In this document: piece by piece, positions 18,058 through 28,110 of the stretch
How the letters are laid out: each line of letters begins with the position of its first letter
How positions within the stretch are numbered: position 1 is the first letter of the stretch
Source: Bacteroidia bacterium
GTDB lineage: Bacteria; Bacteroidota; Bacteroidia; Flavobacteriales; Flavobacteriaceae
Direction of reading: 5' to 3'
Length of the DNA: 35,349 nucleotides
NCBI GenBank assembly: GCA_030427985.1
Contig: JAUIBH010000033.1
Span: 1-35,349 of the forward strand
Notes under the pieces: generated by a model
Databases searched by the model: none
Told to the model about the DNA's origin: nothing
The model's input: the letters and a program-made list of their open reading frames with translations, nothing else
Position numbers and translations under genes: made by a program

Positions 18058-18580
18058 TCGTATTTATCTTTTGAAACATGATTTCATTCTTGAATCCAGC
18101 GCTTGTGCGAATCCATTCTTTTTTAATGCCCACTCTTTCAAAACCCATTTTTTCAAACAAATGGATGCTGGCTTTATTTTCTTCCAAAATATTGGCGTAC
18201 AACTGATGCAGGTTCAAGGTAGAAAATGCATAATCACATAATAGTTTAATGGCCTCTGCCCCCACTCCTTTGTTTCGGTCAGCAGGATTGGAAATAACAA
18301 TACCCATTCCAGCGCGACCGTGTTTTGGATCAAAATCGAATAGATCAATCAAACCAATGCAGTTATCATCCAAATTACAAATACACAAGCGAAGCTGTTT
18401 CACCTCATAAATATCTCGATGCGCATTATCCAAATACAACTGCAACACCTTTTTGGAATACGGTTTTAAGGTGCCGCTGATTTCCCAAATGGACGTGTCA
18501 TTTTCCAGTTGGTATAGAAATTCCAAATCGGTTGGCTCCAAAGCCCTTAGATATACCTGTTTTCCTTTGAGGTTCAACAT
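18047..18580 (-). CDS. RimJ/RimL-type GNAT acetyltransferase
   Basis: 177 residues. The protein starts MLNLKGKQVYLRALEPTDLEFLYQLEND, typical of the RimJ/RimL group, and has the acetyl-CoA site NPADRNKGVGAEAIKLL. It ends with LHQLYANILEENKASIHLFEKMGFERVG. Members acetylate N-terminal amines of ribosomal proteins or small substrates, and the target is not readable. It overlaps dapF upstream by seven bases and mltG downstream by 11, so the three genes are translationally linked. It is close to similarly placed genes in other flavobacteria. Confidence 0.88.
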   Translation of the reverse strand: MLNLKGKQVYLRALEPTDLEFLYQLENDTSIWEISGTLKPYSKKVLQLYLDNAHRDIYEVKQLRLCICNLDDNCIGLIDLFDFDPKHGRAGMGIVISNPADRNKGVGAEAIKLLCDYAFSTLNLHQLYANILEENKASIHLFEKMGFERVGIKKEWIRTSAGFKNEIMFQKINTNES

Positions 18581-19350
18581 GTTATCTCTCCTTTATAAAC
18601 CTGAATGGCTGGTCCTTTTAAATAAATATTGGTGTAATGCCCATTATTTTGTTCAAAACTGATGGACAAATCCCCTCCGGGGGTTTTGATTTTCACTGTA
18701 CTGGAATCCGTTTTTCCTGATTTATGCATGGCAATGGCCACGGCAGTAACCCCAGTCCCACAGGAATAGGTCTCATCTTCCACACCCCTTTCGTAGGTAC
18801 GCACTTGAAACGCATCCGCACCTTCTTGCTCCACAAAGTTGATGTTACTACCTGCCTTTCCATAAAGACCGTAGCGCAGTTTTGCTCCTTCTTTGTGCAC
18901 ATCAAACTTTTGTAACTCTTCTACCAACTGTACATGGTGGGGAGAGCCTGTATCCAAAAAAATATAGGCAGGTTTTTCGCGGATTTCATCCACATCCACC
19001 ATTTTTAGGTTGACCAAGTCTCCGTCAATAGTAGCTTCGTGCAATCCATCCACAGCGGTAAAAGTGGTTTTGTTTCCAATCACTCCCAAAAAATGGGCAA
19101 AGGCCACCAAACATCGTCCACCATTGCCGCACATGGTACTTTCGCCGCCATCTGCATTGTAGTAGACCATCTTAAAATCCGACATTTTGTCATTTTCGAG
19201 TAGAATCAGGCCGTCTGCCCCCACTCCAAAACGCCTATCGCACAGTTGCGCCACCAGTTTGGTATTGTTTTTGGGAAATATATCTTGGCGATTGTCGATG
19301 ATGACAAAATCGTTCCCCGTTCCTTGATATTTATAAAACTGCAATTTCAT
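18574..19350 (-). CDS. dapF: Diaminopimelate epimerase
   Basis: 258 residues from ATG 19350. DapF interconverts LL- and meso-diaminopimelate for lysine and peptidoglycan. The two-cysteine active site is complete: Cys74 in MCGNGGRC and Cys197 in SCGTGVTAVA. The N-terminus FYKYQGTGNDFVIIDNR and DRRFGVGADGLILL fit the family. A GTG two codons earlier is less likely. It leads the operon with the RimJ-type gene and mltG, and supplies a cell-wall precursor beside a cell-wall enzyme. Confidence 0.97.
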   Translation of the reverse strand: MKLQFYKYQGTGNDFVIIDNRQDIFPKNNTKLVAQLCDRRFGVGADGLILLENDKMSDFKMVYYNADGGESTMCGNGGRCLVAFAHFLGVIGNKTTFTAVDGLHEATIDGDLVNLKMVDVDEIREKPAYIFLDTGSPHHVQLVEELQKFDVHKEGAKLRYGLYGKAGSNINFVEQEGADAFQVRTYERGVEDETYSCGTGVTAVAIAMHKSGKTDSSTVKIKTPGGDLSISFEQNNGHYTNIYLKGPAIQVYKGEITC

Positions 19351-19444
19351 AATCACTACAAAGGAACAAAGATAGCGTATTCTTTAAGGAAATTTTTGCA
19401 GTTAAAAGGGAGTTAAACCGACAAAGCCAGAGAATGAATTCTTT

Positions 19445-19452
19445 TAATTTTG
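19445..19452 (+). promoter_or_regulatory. -7 box TAATTTTG for the DegQ gene
   Basis: Exact TAnnTTTG match. The start at ATG 19484 then has a leader of about 26 bases. No convincing -33 element was seen. Confidence 0.5.
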
Positions 19453-19483
19453 TTTAAGATTAATGTTAAAAAAACATCGAATT

Positions 19484-20875
19484 ATGAAAAGAATAGCCAG
19501 TTTGCTCCTAGTGTCCGTATTTGCAGGCGCAATTACACTGGGATCCTACAAATTATTTTTTGAAAAAGACAACTATAAATTGGTAACCTCCGAACAGGAA
19601 AATCCGTTCATTACCACAAGTAATCTGCCCACCTCGGCCAGTGGGGCTGGCATTAATGAAGTTGACTTTACCTTGGCAGCCGAAAAAACGGTGAACTCCG
19701 TGGTCCATGTAAAAAACTTGACCATTAGTAAAGGACCAAGCAGCCTTTCCGATTTCTTCTACGGATTTGAACGGCAACAAACCCCTCAAGTAGGGTCAGG
19801 TTCCGGGGTTATTATTTCTCCTGATGGATATATTGTGACCAACAACCATGTAATTGCCAATTCAAGTCAATTGCAGGTTACCTTGAACAATAATAAAACG
19901 TATGATGCGGAAGTCATTGGCTCCGATTCAGAATCTGATATTGCCCTATTAAAGATTGATGCAGAGGATGCCCTTCCGTATTTGGCCTTCGGCGATTCAG
20001 ATAATGCCAAGATTGGGGAATGGGTGCTTGCTGTTGGAAATCCATTTAACTTGACCTCAACCGTAACGGCTGGAATTGTAAGCGCCAAAGCGCGTTCTTT
20101 GGGTAGAAGTCAATCCTTTATCCAAACTGATGCCGCCGTAAATCCTGGCAACAGTGGTGGCGCTCTCGTAAACACCAATGGAGACTTGATTGGAATCAAC
20201 ACCGCCATTACCTCGCAGACCGGGTCTTATGTGGGCTATGCCTTTGCTGTACCCAGCAACACTGCAAAAAAAGTGGTTGAGGATATTATGGAGTATGGAA
20301 ACGTTCAGAAAGGACTTTTAGGCATCAGAGGTGGTGATCTTAACCCCGAAGTGGCCAATGAACTTGGTGTGGATGACCTTGAAGGGGTATATGTATCGGA
20401 TGTAACCGAGGAATCTGGTGCTGAAGAGGCCGGGTTGCAATCCGGGGACATCATTAAGCAAGTGGACAACATCACCGTACATAAATTCTCTGAGTTGTCA
20501 GGCTATCTTTCTTCCAAAAGACCTGGAGATGTAGTAAAAGTCACCATTGATCGAGATGGCAAAAACGTCACAAAAAATGTGACGCTCAAAAAGCAAATGA
20601 CCGTTCTCCTGCCCGCAACAGGATTTTTGGTGAAAAACCTTTCCAAAGAGGACAAGAAAAAGTTTGGAATTTCCAAGGGAGTGAAAATTATTGACGTTCC
20701 CGAAGGTTATGGAAGATATGACCTTCGCAACAAAGTAATTATCGCGGTTGATGGAAATGAGGTCAACAATATTGATGATGCCAAGGAACACTTTGGGGAA
20801 ATATCCCGATACGAAAGGACCAGCTTTACCATGATCAATGAAAATGGCGAAAAAGAGCACATGATCCTTCAGTAA
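19484..20875 (+). CDS. HtrA/DegQ-type periplasmic serine protease
   Basis: 463 residues from ATG 19484 (MKRIASLLLVSVFAGAITLG). ATG 19463 would add seven residues. The N-terminus is a signal anchor or signal peptide. The trypsin-like domain has the triad His122 (TNNHVIA), Asp152 (SESDIALLKID) and Ser224 (NPGNSGGALV), followed by PDZ domains (about 280-370, then a degenerate second one near 385-460). These proteases and chaperones degrade misfolded envelope proteins, consistent with periplasmic location. The gene is alone, with its own promoter and terminator. It is divergent from dapF. Confidence 0.93.
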   Translation: MKRIASLLLVSVFAGAITLGSYKLFFEKDNYKLVTSEQENPFITTSNLPTSASGAGINEVDFTLAAEKTVNSVVHVKNLTISKGPSSLSDFFYGFERQQTPQVGSGSGVIISPDGYIVTNNHVIANSSQLQVTLNNNKTYDAEVIGSDSESDIALLKIDAEDALPYLAFGDSDNAKIGEWVLAVGNPFNLTSTVTAGIVSAKARSLGRSQSFIQTDAAVNPGNSGGALVNTNGDLIGINTAITSQTGSYVGYAFAVPSNTAKKVVEDIMEYGNVQKGLLGIRGGDLNPEVANELGVDDLEGVYVSDVTEESGAEEAGLQSGDIIKQVDNITVHKFSELSGYLSSKRPGDVVKVTIDRDGKNVTKNVTLKKQMTVLLPATGFLVKNLSKEDKKKFGISKGVKIIDVPEGYGRYDLRNKVIIAVDGNEVNNIDDAKEHFGEISRYERTSFTMINENGEKEHMILQ

Positions 20876-20894
20876 AAGTGTCTATAACACATTT

Positions 20895-20922
20895 AAAAAC
20901 ACCCTTTTACGGGTGTTTTTTT
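20895..20922 (+). terminator. Intrinsic terminator after the DegQ gene
   Basis: A 10-bp stem AAAAACACCC/GGGTGTTTTT with loop TTTTAC, followed by further T. Confidence 0.9.
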
Positions 20923-21003
20923 GTGCCCAAATTCTTTTACGAAAACGTTTGAAAATAGCTAATTTAGCCCCAACTGCAACTAAACAATAACAAACAAACG
21001 ACT

Positions 21004-22452
21004 ATGGGAGACATCAAATCCTATGAGAAAGAACTTGCCTTTCAGGCCGATAGGCGAAAAGCAACCACGGAATTCATCAAAATTATCAGTGATCTTTGGT
21101 ACGACAAAGCCATTGAGGTGGTCCTTTTTAAAAACCAGATTATAGATAAAAATGTAAGCGACATCATCAACCTGCATGAATACGCTGGTGAATTTGTGCA
21201 AAAGCCCATCTCCATTTTTGATTCTGTTGAAATTTTAAGAGCCATAAACGATATCAATCTACCACCTGCCAAGTTGGATATTGGAAAGCTCACTTACGAA
21301 TACCATTCTGATGATAACACCCATCTTAATGTAAAGGCTTTTGTTGTGGACAAGCTGAAAGACGCCCAGCAAACCAAGGAAATTAAGCCCAAAGATGTGG
21401 TGCTTTATGGGTTTGGACGAATAGGACGATTGGTGGCGCGTGAGCTCATGGCCAAAACAGGAAGGGGCAGTCAATTGCGACTTCGGGCCGTTGTGGTCCG
21501 TGGTGACTTGGGTCAAGAGGTACTGGAAAAGCGCGCTGCCTTATTAAAGACCGACTCCGTACATGGTCAGTTTATGGGAACTGTGGATGTGGACGCCAAA
21601 AATCAAGCCTTGATTATTAACGGTACCACCGTAAAGTTCATCAGTGCTAATAAGCCAGAAGACATTGATTATACAAAATACGGGATTTATAACGCCTTGA
21701 TCATTGATAATACTGGGGCCTTTAGAGACAAGGAAACACTTTCCAAGCATTTGGAGTCCAAAGGTGCCAGCAAAGTGTTATTGACCGCTCCTGGAAAGGA
21801 GGTTCCCAATATTGTTCACGGGGTCAATCAAAAGGAATTTGACCCCGACAAGACCAAAATTTACTCTGCAGCTTCCTGTACCACCAATGCCATTACCCCT
21901 GTCCTTAAAGTCATTGAAGATTCTTTGGGAATCAAAAAAGGGCACTTAGAGACCATACACGCCTATACGAATGATCAGAATCTGGTGGACAACATGCATA
22001 AAAAATACCGAAGGGGACGTGCCGCGGCCCTGAACATGGTGGTTACGGAGACCGGAGCGGGTTCAGCCGTTGCCAAAGCACTTCCTTCTTTGAAAGGAAA
22101 ATTGACCTCCAATGCAATTCGTGTGCCCGTGCCCAATGGTTCGTTGGCCATTCTTCATTTGGAAGTGAAGAACAAGACCTCAAAAGAGAGCATCAATACC
22201 ATTTTAAAGAAATATGCCCTGGAAGGTGATTTGGTGGAACAAATAAAATATTCGTTGAGCAACGAGCTGGTGTCCACAGATATCGTAGGCACCTCCGCCC
22301 CTTCCATTTATGATAGCAAGGCCACTATTGTTTCCGCAGATGGAAAAAGTGTGGTGCTTTATATATGGTATGATAATGAGTATGGGTATTCGCATCAAGT
22401 TATTCGATTGGCGAAATATATAGCCAAAGTTAGGCGTTATACATACTATTAA
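21004..22452 (+). CDS. Glyceraldehyde-3-phosphate dehydrogenase with N-terminal extension
   Basis: 482 residues. The NAD-binding GFGRIGR is at 136-142 and the catalytic Cys292 is in SAASCTTNAI. The C-terminal half keeps HAYTNDQNLVDNMHKKYRRGRAAA and YDNEYGYSHQV. It oxidises glyceraldehyde-3-phosphate with phosphate to 1,3-bisphosphoglycerate. The first 130 residues (MGDIKSYEKELAFQADRRKA...) precede the Rossmann fold and are not part of the usual enzyme. This long form is known in Bacteroidota and is not a local fusion. Whether it runs in the glycolytic or gluconeogenic direction cannot be told. No strong promoter was seen; TAATTTAG at 20960-20967 is a near -7 box. Confidence 0.93.
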   Translation: MGDIKSYEKELAFQADRRKATTEFIKIISDLWYDKAIEVVLFKNQIIDKNVSDIINLHEYAGEFVQKPISIFDSVEILRAINDINLPPAKLDIGKLTYEYHSDDNTHLNVKAFVVDKLKDAQQTKEIKPKDVVLYGFGRIGRLVARELMAKTGRGSQLRLRAVVVRGDLGQEVLEKRAALLKTDSVHGQFMGTVDVDAKNQALIINGTTVKFISANKPEDIDYTKYGIYNALIIDNTGAFRDKETLSKHLESKGASKVLLTAPGKEVPNIVHGVNQKEFDPDKTKIYSAASCTTNAITPVLKVIEDSLGIKKGHLETIHAYTNDQNLVDNMHKKYRRGRAAALNMVVTETGAGSAVAKALPSLKGKLTSNAIRVPVPNGSLAILHLEVKNKTSKESINTILKKYALEGDLVEQIKYSLSNELVSTDIVGTSAPSIYDSKATIVSADGKSVVLYIWYDNEYGYSHQVIRLAKYIAKVRRYTYY

Positions 22453-22497
22453 TGATCTGGGAAAAGCGAGAACACATATCCAGTAAATGGGTTTTTC

Positions 22498-22528
22498 TTT
22501 TGATTTTAGGTTTATTGGTGTAATTTCG
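22498..22528 (+). promoter_or_regulatory. Promoter-like pair before the coiled-coil protein gene
   Basis: TTTTG (22498-22502) and TAATTTCG (22521-22528) with 18 bases between, close to the Bacteroidota -33/-7 arrangement (one mismatch in the -7 box). Confidence 0.45.
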
Positions 22529-22569
22529 CCCTACCCTTAATCTAAATTATTTACGAGAATATATTGACC

Positions 22570-23175
22570 ATGAAGCATTTACGAATTTTCATTGCACTAG
22601 CCCTACTTGCACCTTACTTTTCATCCTTTGCTCAAGAGGAAAATGACGAAAATCAGGACATGACCATAAAAGGTCAGTTTGAGGAAATGGAGCGAAAGTC
22701 CACTAATTACAGATCTGGAAATGGAGTTCCCTATGAAGTAATACGGTTAGCCACTCTGAATGAAGTAAAGAGCAACATTTTTGATACTATTAACACGGCC
22801 AATGAATCCATAAAGGATCTTTCGTCTACCATTACGGCTAATAAAGCCGAAATAGAAGACCTCAACGCCAAGTTGCAGGATACCACCAATAAGCTGAACA
22901 CCGTTACTGAGGAAAAGGACAGTATTTCCTTCTTTGGAGCCTTGATCAGCAAAGGGACCTACAACTTTATTCTATGGTCCATAATTTTTGCGCTACTCTT
23001 GTTCCTGCTGTTCTTTATTTATAGATTTAGGAACAGTAATTTCTTGACCCAACAGGCTAAAACGGCCCTGGCAGATTTGGAACAGGAATACGAGCAGCAT
23101 CGACGAAGAGCCTTGGAGCGTGAGCAAAAGATTAGTCGCCAGTTACAGGACGAATTGAACAAACAGAAAAAATAA
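22570..23175 (+). CDS. Coiled-coil envelope membrane protein, unknown function
   Basis: 201 residues from ATG 22570. The layout is a signal peptide (MKHLRIFIALALLAPYFSSF, cleaved near AQ), a periplasmic coiled coil (about 63-118, with IKDLSSTITANKAEIEDLNA), one transmembrane segment (132-153) and a charged helix ending in a Lys/Arg-rich coiled coil (160-201). No enzymatic motif is seen. Flavobacterial homologues beside trmD are sometimes labelled tRNA methyltransferase through neighbourhood; nothing here supports that. The gene has its own promoter-like site and a hairpin after it. Confidence 0.8.
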   Translation: MKHLRIFIALALLAPYFSSFAQEENDENQDMTIKGQFEEMERKSTNYRSGNGVPYEVIRLATLNEVKSNIFDTINTANESIKDLSSTITANKAEIEDLNAKLQDTTNKLNTVTEEKDSISFFGALISKGTYNFILWSIIFALLLFLLFFIYRFRNSNFLTQQAKTALADLEQEYEQHRRRALEREQKISRQLQDELNKQKK

Positions 23176-23178
23176 GTC

Positions 23179-23203
23179 AAGGCTTCCGAAAGGGAGCCTT
23201 TTA
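23179..23203 (+). terminator. Hairpin terminator with GAAA tetraloop
   Basis: A 9-bp stem AAGGCTTCC/GGGAGCCTT (one T-G pair) with loop GAAA, followed by TTTA. The T-run is short, so partial termination or attenuation before the GNAT and trmD genes is likely. Confidence 0.7.
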
Positions 23204-23217
23204 AAATTTAAGACAAA

Positions 23218-23664
23218 ATGACCATCAGAAAGGCAACTATTTCAGATTTGGAACACATCGTTCCCCTTTTTGATGCTTACCGGATGTTCTATGAGCAGAA
23301 ATCAGATGTAGAATCAGCCCGTAGATTTTTAACGGAACGTTTTGCAAATGATGAGAGTGTAATTTTCATCGCATTGGAAAATGGAGAACCCGTAGGGTTT
23401 ACCCAACTGTACAAGACCTTCTCATCTGTTTCTCTTCAGCCCTCCTATATTCTGAATGATTTGTATGTGGCCCCGCAATACCGAAAGAATGGTGTTGGGG
23501 AAGCGTTGTTGAATCAAGCCAAAAACCATTGCCAAGAAATGGGCTATAAAGGATTGGCTTTGGAAACCGCGGTGGACAATCCCGCACAAAAACTATACGA
23601 GCGTTTGGATTGGAAAAAAGATACCGGTTACATTCACTACTTTTGGAGAAATTCCAAAGTCTAA
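23218..23664 (+). CDS. GNAT family N-acetyltransferase
   Basis: 148 residues with a complete GNAT fold: MTIRKATISDLEHIVPLFDAY, VGFTQLYKTFSS, LNDLYVAPQYRKNGVGEALL (acetyl-CoA loop QYRKNGVG) and ALETAVDNPAQKLYERLDW. The substrate is not identifiable. It starts 17 bases after the hairpin and ends 18 bases before trmD, with which it is probably transcribed. Confidence 0.9.
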   Translation: MTIRKATISDLEHIVPLFDAYRMFYEQKSDVESARRFLTERFANDESVIFIALENGEPVGFTQLYKTFSSVSLQPSYILNDLYVAPQYRKNGVGEALLNQAKNHCQEMGYKGLALETAVDNPAQKLYERLDWKKDTGYIHYFWRNSKV

Positions 23665-23682
23665 GCATTTTCAGCAACACCC

Positions 23683-24357
23683 ATGCGGATAGATATCATT
23701 ACAGTTTTGCCCGAACTTTTGACGAGTCCCTTTGAGGCTTCAATATTAAAACGAGCCATTGAAAAGGATTTGGTAGAAGTACATCTCCATAACCTCAGGA
23801 ACTACTCCAAAGGAAACTACAAACAGGTGGATGATTACCAATTTGGAGGTGGTGCTGGCATGGTGCTGATGGTGGAACCCATTGACAAATGCATTTCGCG
23901 GCTTAAAGCAGAACGAGAATATGACGAAGTCATTTATATGACGCCCGACGGAGTAACCCTGAACCAAGGCATCGCCAACCAAATTTCCCTGAAAAAGAAC
24001 CTTATTATTTTATGTGGACACTATAAAGGAGTGGACCAAAGGGTACGCGACATGCATGTGACCCGTGAGATTTCCATTGGGGATTATGTGCTTTCGGGGG
24101 GCGAGTTGGCCGCTGCCGTGTTGTGCGATGCCGTGATTCGATTGTTGCCCGGAGTATTAAATGATGAAACTTCGGCCCTTACCGACACCTTCCAAGACAA
24201 TCTTTTGGCTCCACCTGTATACACCCGGCCTTCGGAATACAAAGGAATGGAAGTCCCCAAAATCCTGTTGAGCGGAGATTTTCCCAAAATTGAAAAATGG
24301 CGGGAGGAAAAAGCCTTGGAACGCACCCAAAAAAGAAGACCGGACCTGCTAAAATAA
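23683..24357 (+). CDS. trmD: tRNA (guanine37-N1)-methyltransferase
   Basis: 224 residues. TrmD methylates G37 of tRNAs reading CNN-type codons and prevents frameshifting. Trefoil-knot motifs are present: [25 protein letters not shown] and [19 protein letters not shown]. The C-terminal domain has [21 protein letters not shown] and the ending [18 protein letters not shown]. rplS follows after one small gene, the usual trmD-rplS neighbourhood. Confidence 0.97.
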   Translation: MRIDIITVLPELLTSPFEASILKRAIEKDLVEVHLHNLRNYSKGNYKQVDDYQFGGGAGMVLMVEPIDKCISRLKAEREYDEVIYMTPDGVTLNQGIANQISLKKNLIILCGHYKGVDQRVRDMHVTREISIGDYVLSGGELAAAVLCDAVIRLLPGVLNDETSALTDTFQDNLLAPPVYTRPSEYKGMEVPKILLSGDFPKIEKWREEKALERTQKRRPDLLK

Positions 24358-24362
24358 ATCCT

Positions 24363-24686
24363 ATGGAAAACTACGAAGCTTATTTTATGATTGGAGGTGG
24401 TTTGACCTCCCTGGGGAAACTAATCGTTGTACTGGCCAGCGGTATCCTTCTTGCAAAACAGCGCAACGCGGGCACTATTCTTATGTTTTTGGGAAGCGTG
24501 TTGTCCATCGTGTTCTCAATTGGCGCCCTACTCACGACCACTTTCTCCGCGCAAGCAGGACCTGAATCAATTGTAAAAGTTAATGCATTGAGCAGTATTT
24601 TAAGCCCGCTGCCCTACATTCTCTTTGCTATTGGATTACTTCTGTTTGCAGCAAAACAGGTAAAAAAACAGCCTCGGGATGCATAA
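24363..24686 (+). CDS. Small 3-TM membrane protein, unknown function
   Basis: 107 residues from ATG 24363, five bases after trmD. Three hydrophobic segments: about 10-29 (LTSLGKLIVVLASGILLAK), 35-60 and 78-98 (SPLPYILFAIGLLLFAA). The C-terminus is basic (KQVKKQPRDA). The open frame extends into trmD but the overlap is meaningless. The family is not recognised. Confidence 0.65.
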   Translation: MENYEAYFMIGGGLTSLGKLIVVLASGILLAKQRNAGTILMFLGSVLSIVFSIGALLTTTFSAQAGPESIVKVNALSSILSPLPYILFAIGLLLFAAKQVKKQPRDA

Positions 24687-24710
24687 GACCTTCAAAAAAC
24701 AAAAAACACC

Positions 24711-24740
24711 TTGCTATTTCTAAATATTGCATTACTTTTG
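24711..24740 (+). promoter_or_regulatory. Bacteroidota-type promoter of rplS
   Basis: TTG at 24711-24713 and TACTTTTG at 24733-24740 with 19 bases between: an exact match to the -33/-7 arrangement. This gives a leader of about 60 bases before ATG 24808. Confidence 0.8.
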
Positions 24741-24807
24741 CAATCTCAAAATCAACCTCTGACGAGATACGTGAAAGTTGGTCTTGCTAAACATTAAAAA
24801 ATAAGCC

Positions 24808-25158
24808 ATGGAATCCCTAATAAAATTTGTTGAAGACGAATTTGTTCCAAAAAAAGAATTTCCGAAATTTTCATCAGGTGACACTATCACCGTATACTAT
24901 GAAATTAAGGAAGGTGAAAAAACACGTACCCAGTTCTTCAAAGGAGTTGTAATCCAAAGAAGAGGTAGCGGCGCAACCGAAACATTCACCATTCGTAAAA
25001 TGTCTGGTACCGTTGGGGTAGAGCGAATCTTCCCTATCAACATGCCAGCTTTGCAACGAATTGAAGTAAACAAAAAAGGTAAAGTACGTAGATCTAGAAT
25101 CTTCTACTTTAGAGGTCTTACCGGTAAAAAGGCCCGTATTAAAGAAGTTAGAGGATAG
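24808..25158 (+). CDS. rplS: 50S ribosomal protein L19
   Basis: 116 residues, the normal length. The sequence has FPKFSSGDTITVYYEI, FKGVVIQRRGSG, TIRKMSGTVGVERIFPINMP and KGKVRRSRIFYFRGLTGKKARIKE, diagnostic for L19, which lies at the 30S-50S interface. It has its own promoter with a leader of about 60 bases. The leader could hold an autoregulatory structure, but none was clear. A strong terminator follows. Confidence 0.98.
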   Translation: MESLIKFVEDEFVPKKEFPKFSSGDTITVYYEIKEGEKTRTQFFKGVVIQRRGSGATETFTIRKMSGTVGVERIFPINMPALQRIEVNKKGKVRRSRIFYFRGLTGKKARIKEVRG

Positions 25159-25178
25159 TTCAAATCCCAAGAACAAGT

Positions 25179-25208
25179 AAAAAGCACCTTTTTCAAGGTG
25201 CTTTTTTT
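25179..25208 (+). terminator. Intrinsic terminator after rplS
   Basis: A 12-bp perfect stem AAAAAGCACCTT/AAGGTGCTTTTT with loop TTTC and a run of seven T. Confidence 0.93.
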
Positions 25209-25266
25209 ATGAACAATTGTTAATAACAACGGTTCATATATTGTTGATTTTAAAATGGTTATAAAG

Positions 25267-25297
25267 TTTGATTTTCTCATTCTTTAAAGTACTTTAG
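25267..25297 (+). promoter_or_regulatory. Promoter-like pair in the rplS-icd gap
   Basis: TTTG (25267-25270) and TACTTTAG (25290-25297) with 19 bases between. There is one mismatch to TAnnTTTG. It would start a transcript near 25304, with no gene before the terminator at 25650. Confidence 0.4.
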
Positions 25298-25303
25298 TAA
25301 AAG

Positions 25304-25693
25304 AAATATGGGAATGATGTAAGTCAAATCCATGTTTCGATTTTAAAGTTGACGTTCTTTAAAAACTGATATTTCCCTTTTAATTGGTAACACTACTGAT
25401 CACAAAAGGAATTTCAAATTGGGGAGACGCTTCGGCGGGCCTCAAGGAGAATTCGTAAATTTTATGTGCGGATGGGAGAGCAATTTCCCGTTTTGATAAG
25501 ATTTAGGAAATTATCAGGACACTTTTCGAGAAAGAGTTTGGTTGAAAAATTAAATGAATCGAGTTAAGTAAACGTCTAAAGGGCAACAGATGCAATCTTA
25601 GGATTGCGGTTTTGTAGCAACACAGAACAAGTCTTTTAGTCCTTTAAAGAAAGCCATATCAATGTTCGCACATGGATATGGCTTTTATTTTTT
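25304..25693 (+). ncRNA. Candidate small RNA between rplS and icd
   Basis: The gap of 630 bases has no credible reading frame of gene length but holds a promoter-like pair upstream and a very strong terminator at its end. Internal hairpins include GGGAGAGCAATTTCCC and GCAATCTTAGGATTGC, plus a GC-rich patch (GACGCTTCGGCGGGCC) unlike the AT-rich surroundings. The transcript would be about 390 bases. It lacks the tmRNA 3' T-loop and tag, the RNase P GAGGAAAGTC, and the SRP RNA core, so it is none of these. The extent is a guess. Confidence 0.35.
25650..25693 (+). terminator. Orphan strong intrinsic terminator
   Basis: A 16-bp stem with one A-G mismatch, from AAAGCCATATC to GATATGGCTTT, loop TCGC, followed by TATTTTTT. 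No plus-strand gene precedes it after the rplS terminator. Confidence 0.85.
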
Positions 25694-25759
25694 AGAGATT
25701 CTTCAAGTATTCCCTCCTACTTTTAAAAAATTCATTACCAGTTCACCGTCCATAAATTG

Positions 25760-25767
25760 TATATTTG
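25760..25767 (+). promoter_or_regulatory. -7 box TATATTTG for the isocitrate dehydrogenase gene
   Basis: Exact TAnnTTTG match, 24 bases before ATG 25792. No clear -33 TTG at 19 bases. Confidence 0.5.
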
Positions 25768-25791
25768 CACCGCTCAAACAAATACATTTAA

Positions 25792-28014
<2,223 letters not shown>

Positions 28015-28027
28015 AAAGACACAAAAC

Positions 28028-28054
28028 CCAGTACTGTTAAATTTATGGTACTGG
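28028..28054 (+). terminator. Weak hairpin after the isocitrate dehydrogenase gene
   Basis: A 7-bp stem CCAGTAC/GTACTGG around a 13-base loop, followed by ATGTTTTT. It could be a weak terminator between the two genes. Confidence 0.45.
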
Positions 28055-28110
28055 ATGTTTTTAGGTTTTCCAAGAAACATTTAATGAGTATTTTTAGGAA
28101 AATCCAAAAA

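Noticed and set aside
22570..23175. tRNA methyltransferase for the gene upstream of the GNAT/trmD pair
   Set aside because: It has a signal peptide, a membrane helix and coiled coils, with no methyltransferase motif. The true trmD is at 23683-24357.
25304..25693. tmRNA, RNase P RNA or SRP RNA in the rplS-icd gap
   Set aside because: The conserved cores of these RNAs (T-loop with tag, GAGGAAAGTC, SRP tetraloop region) were not found.
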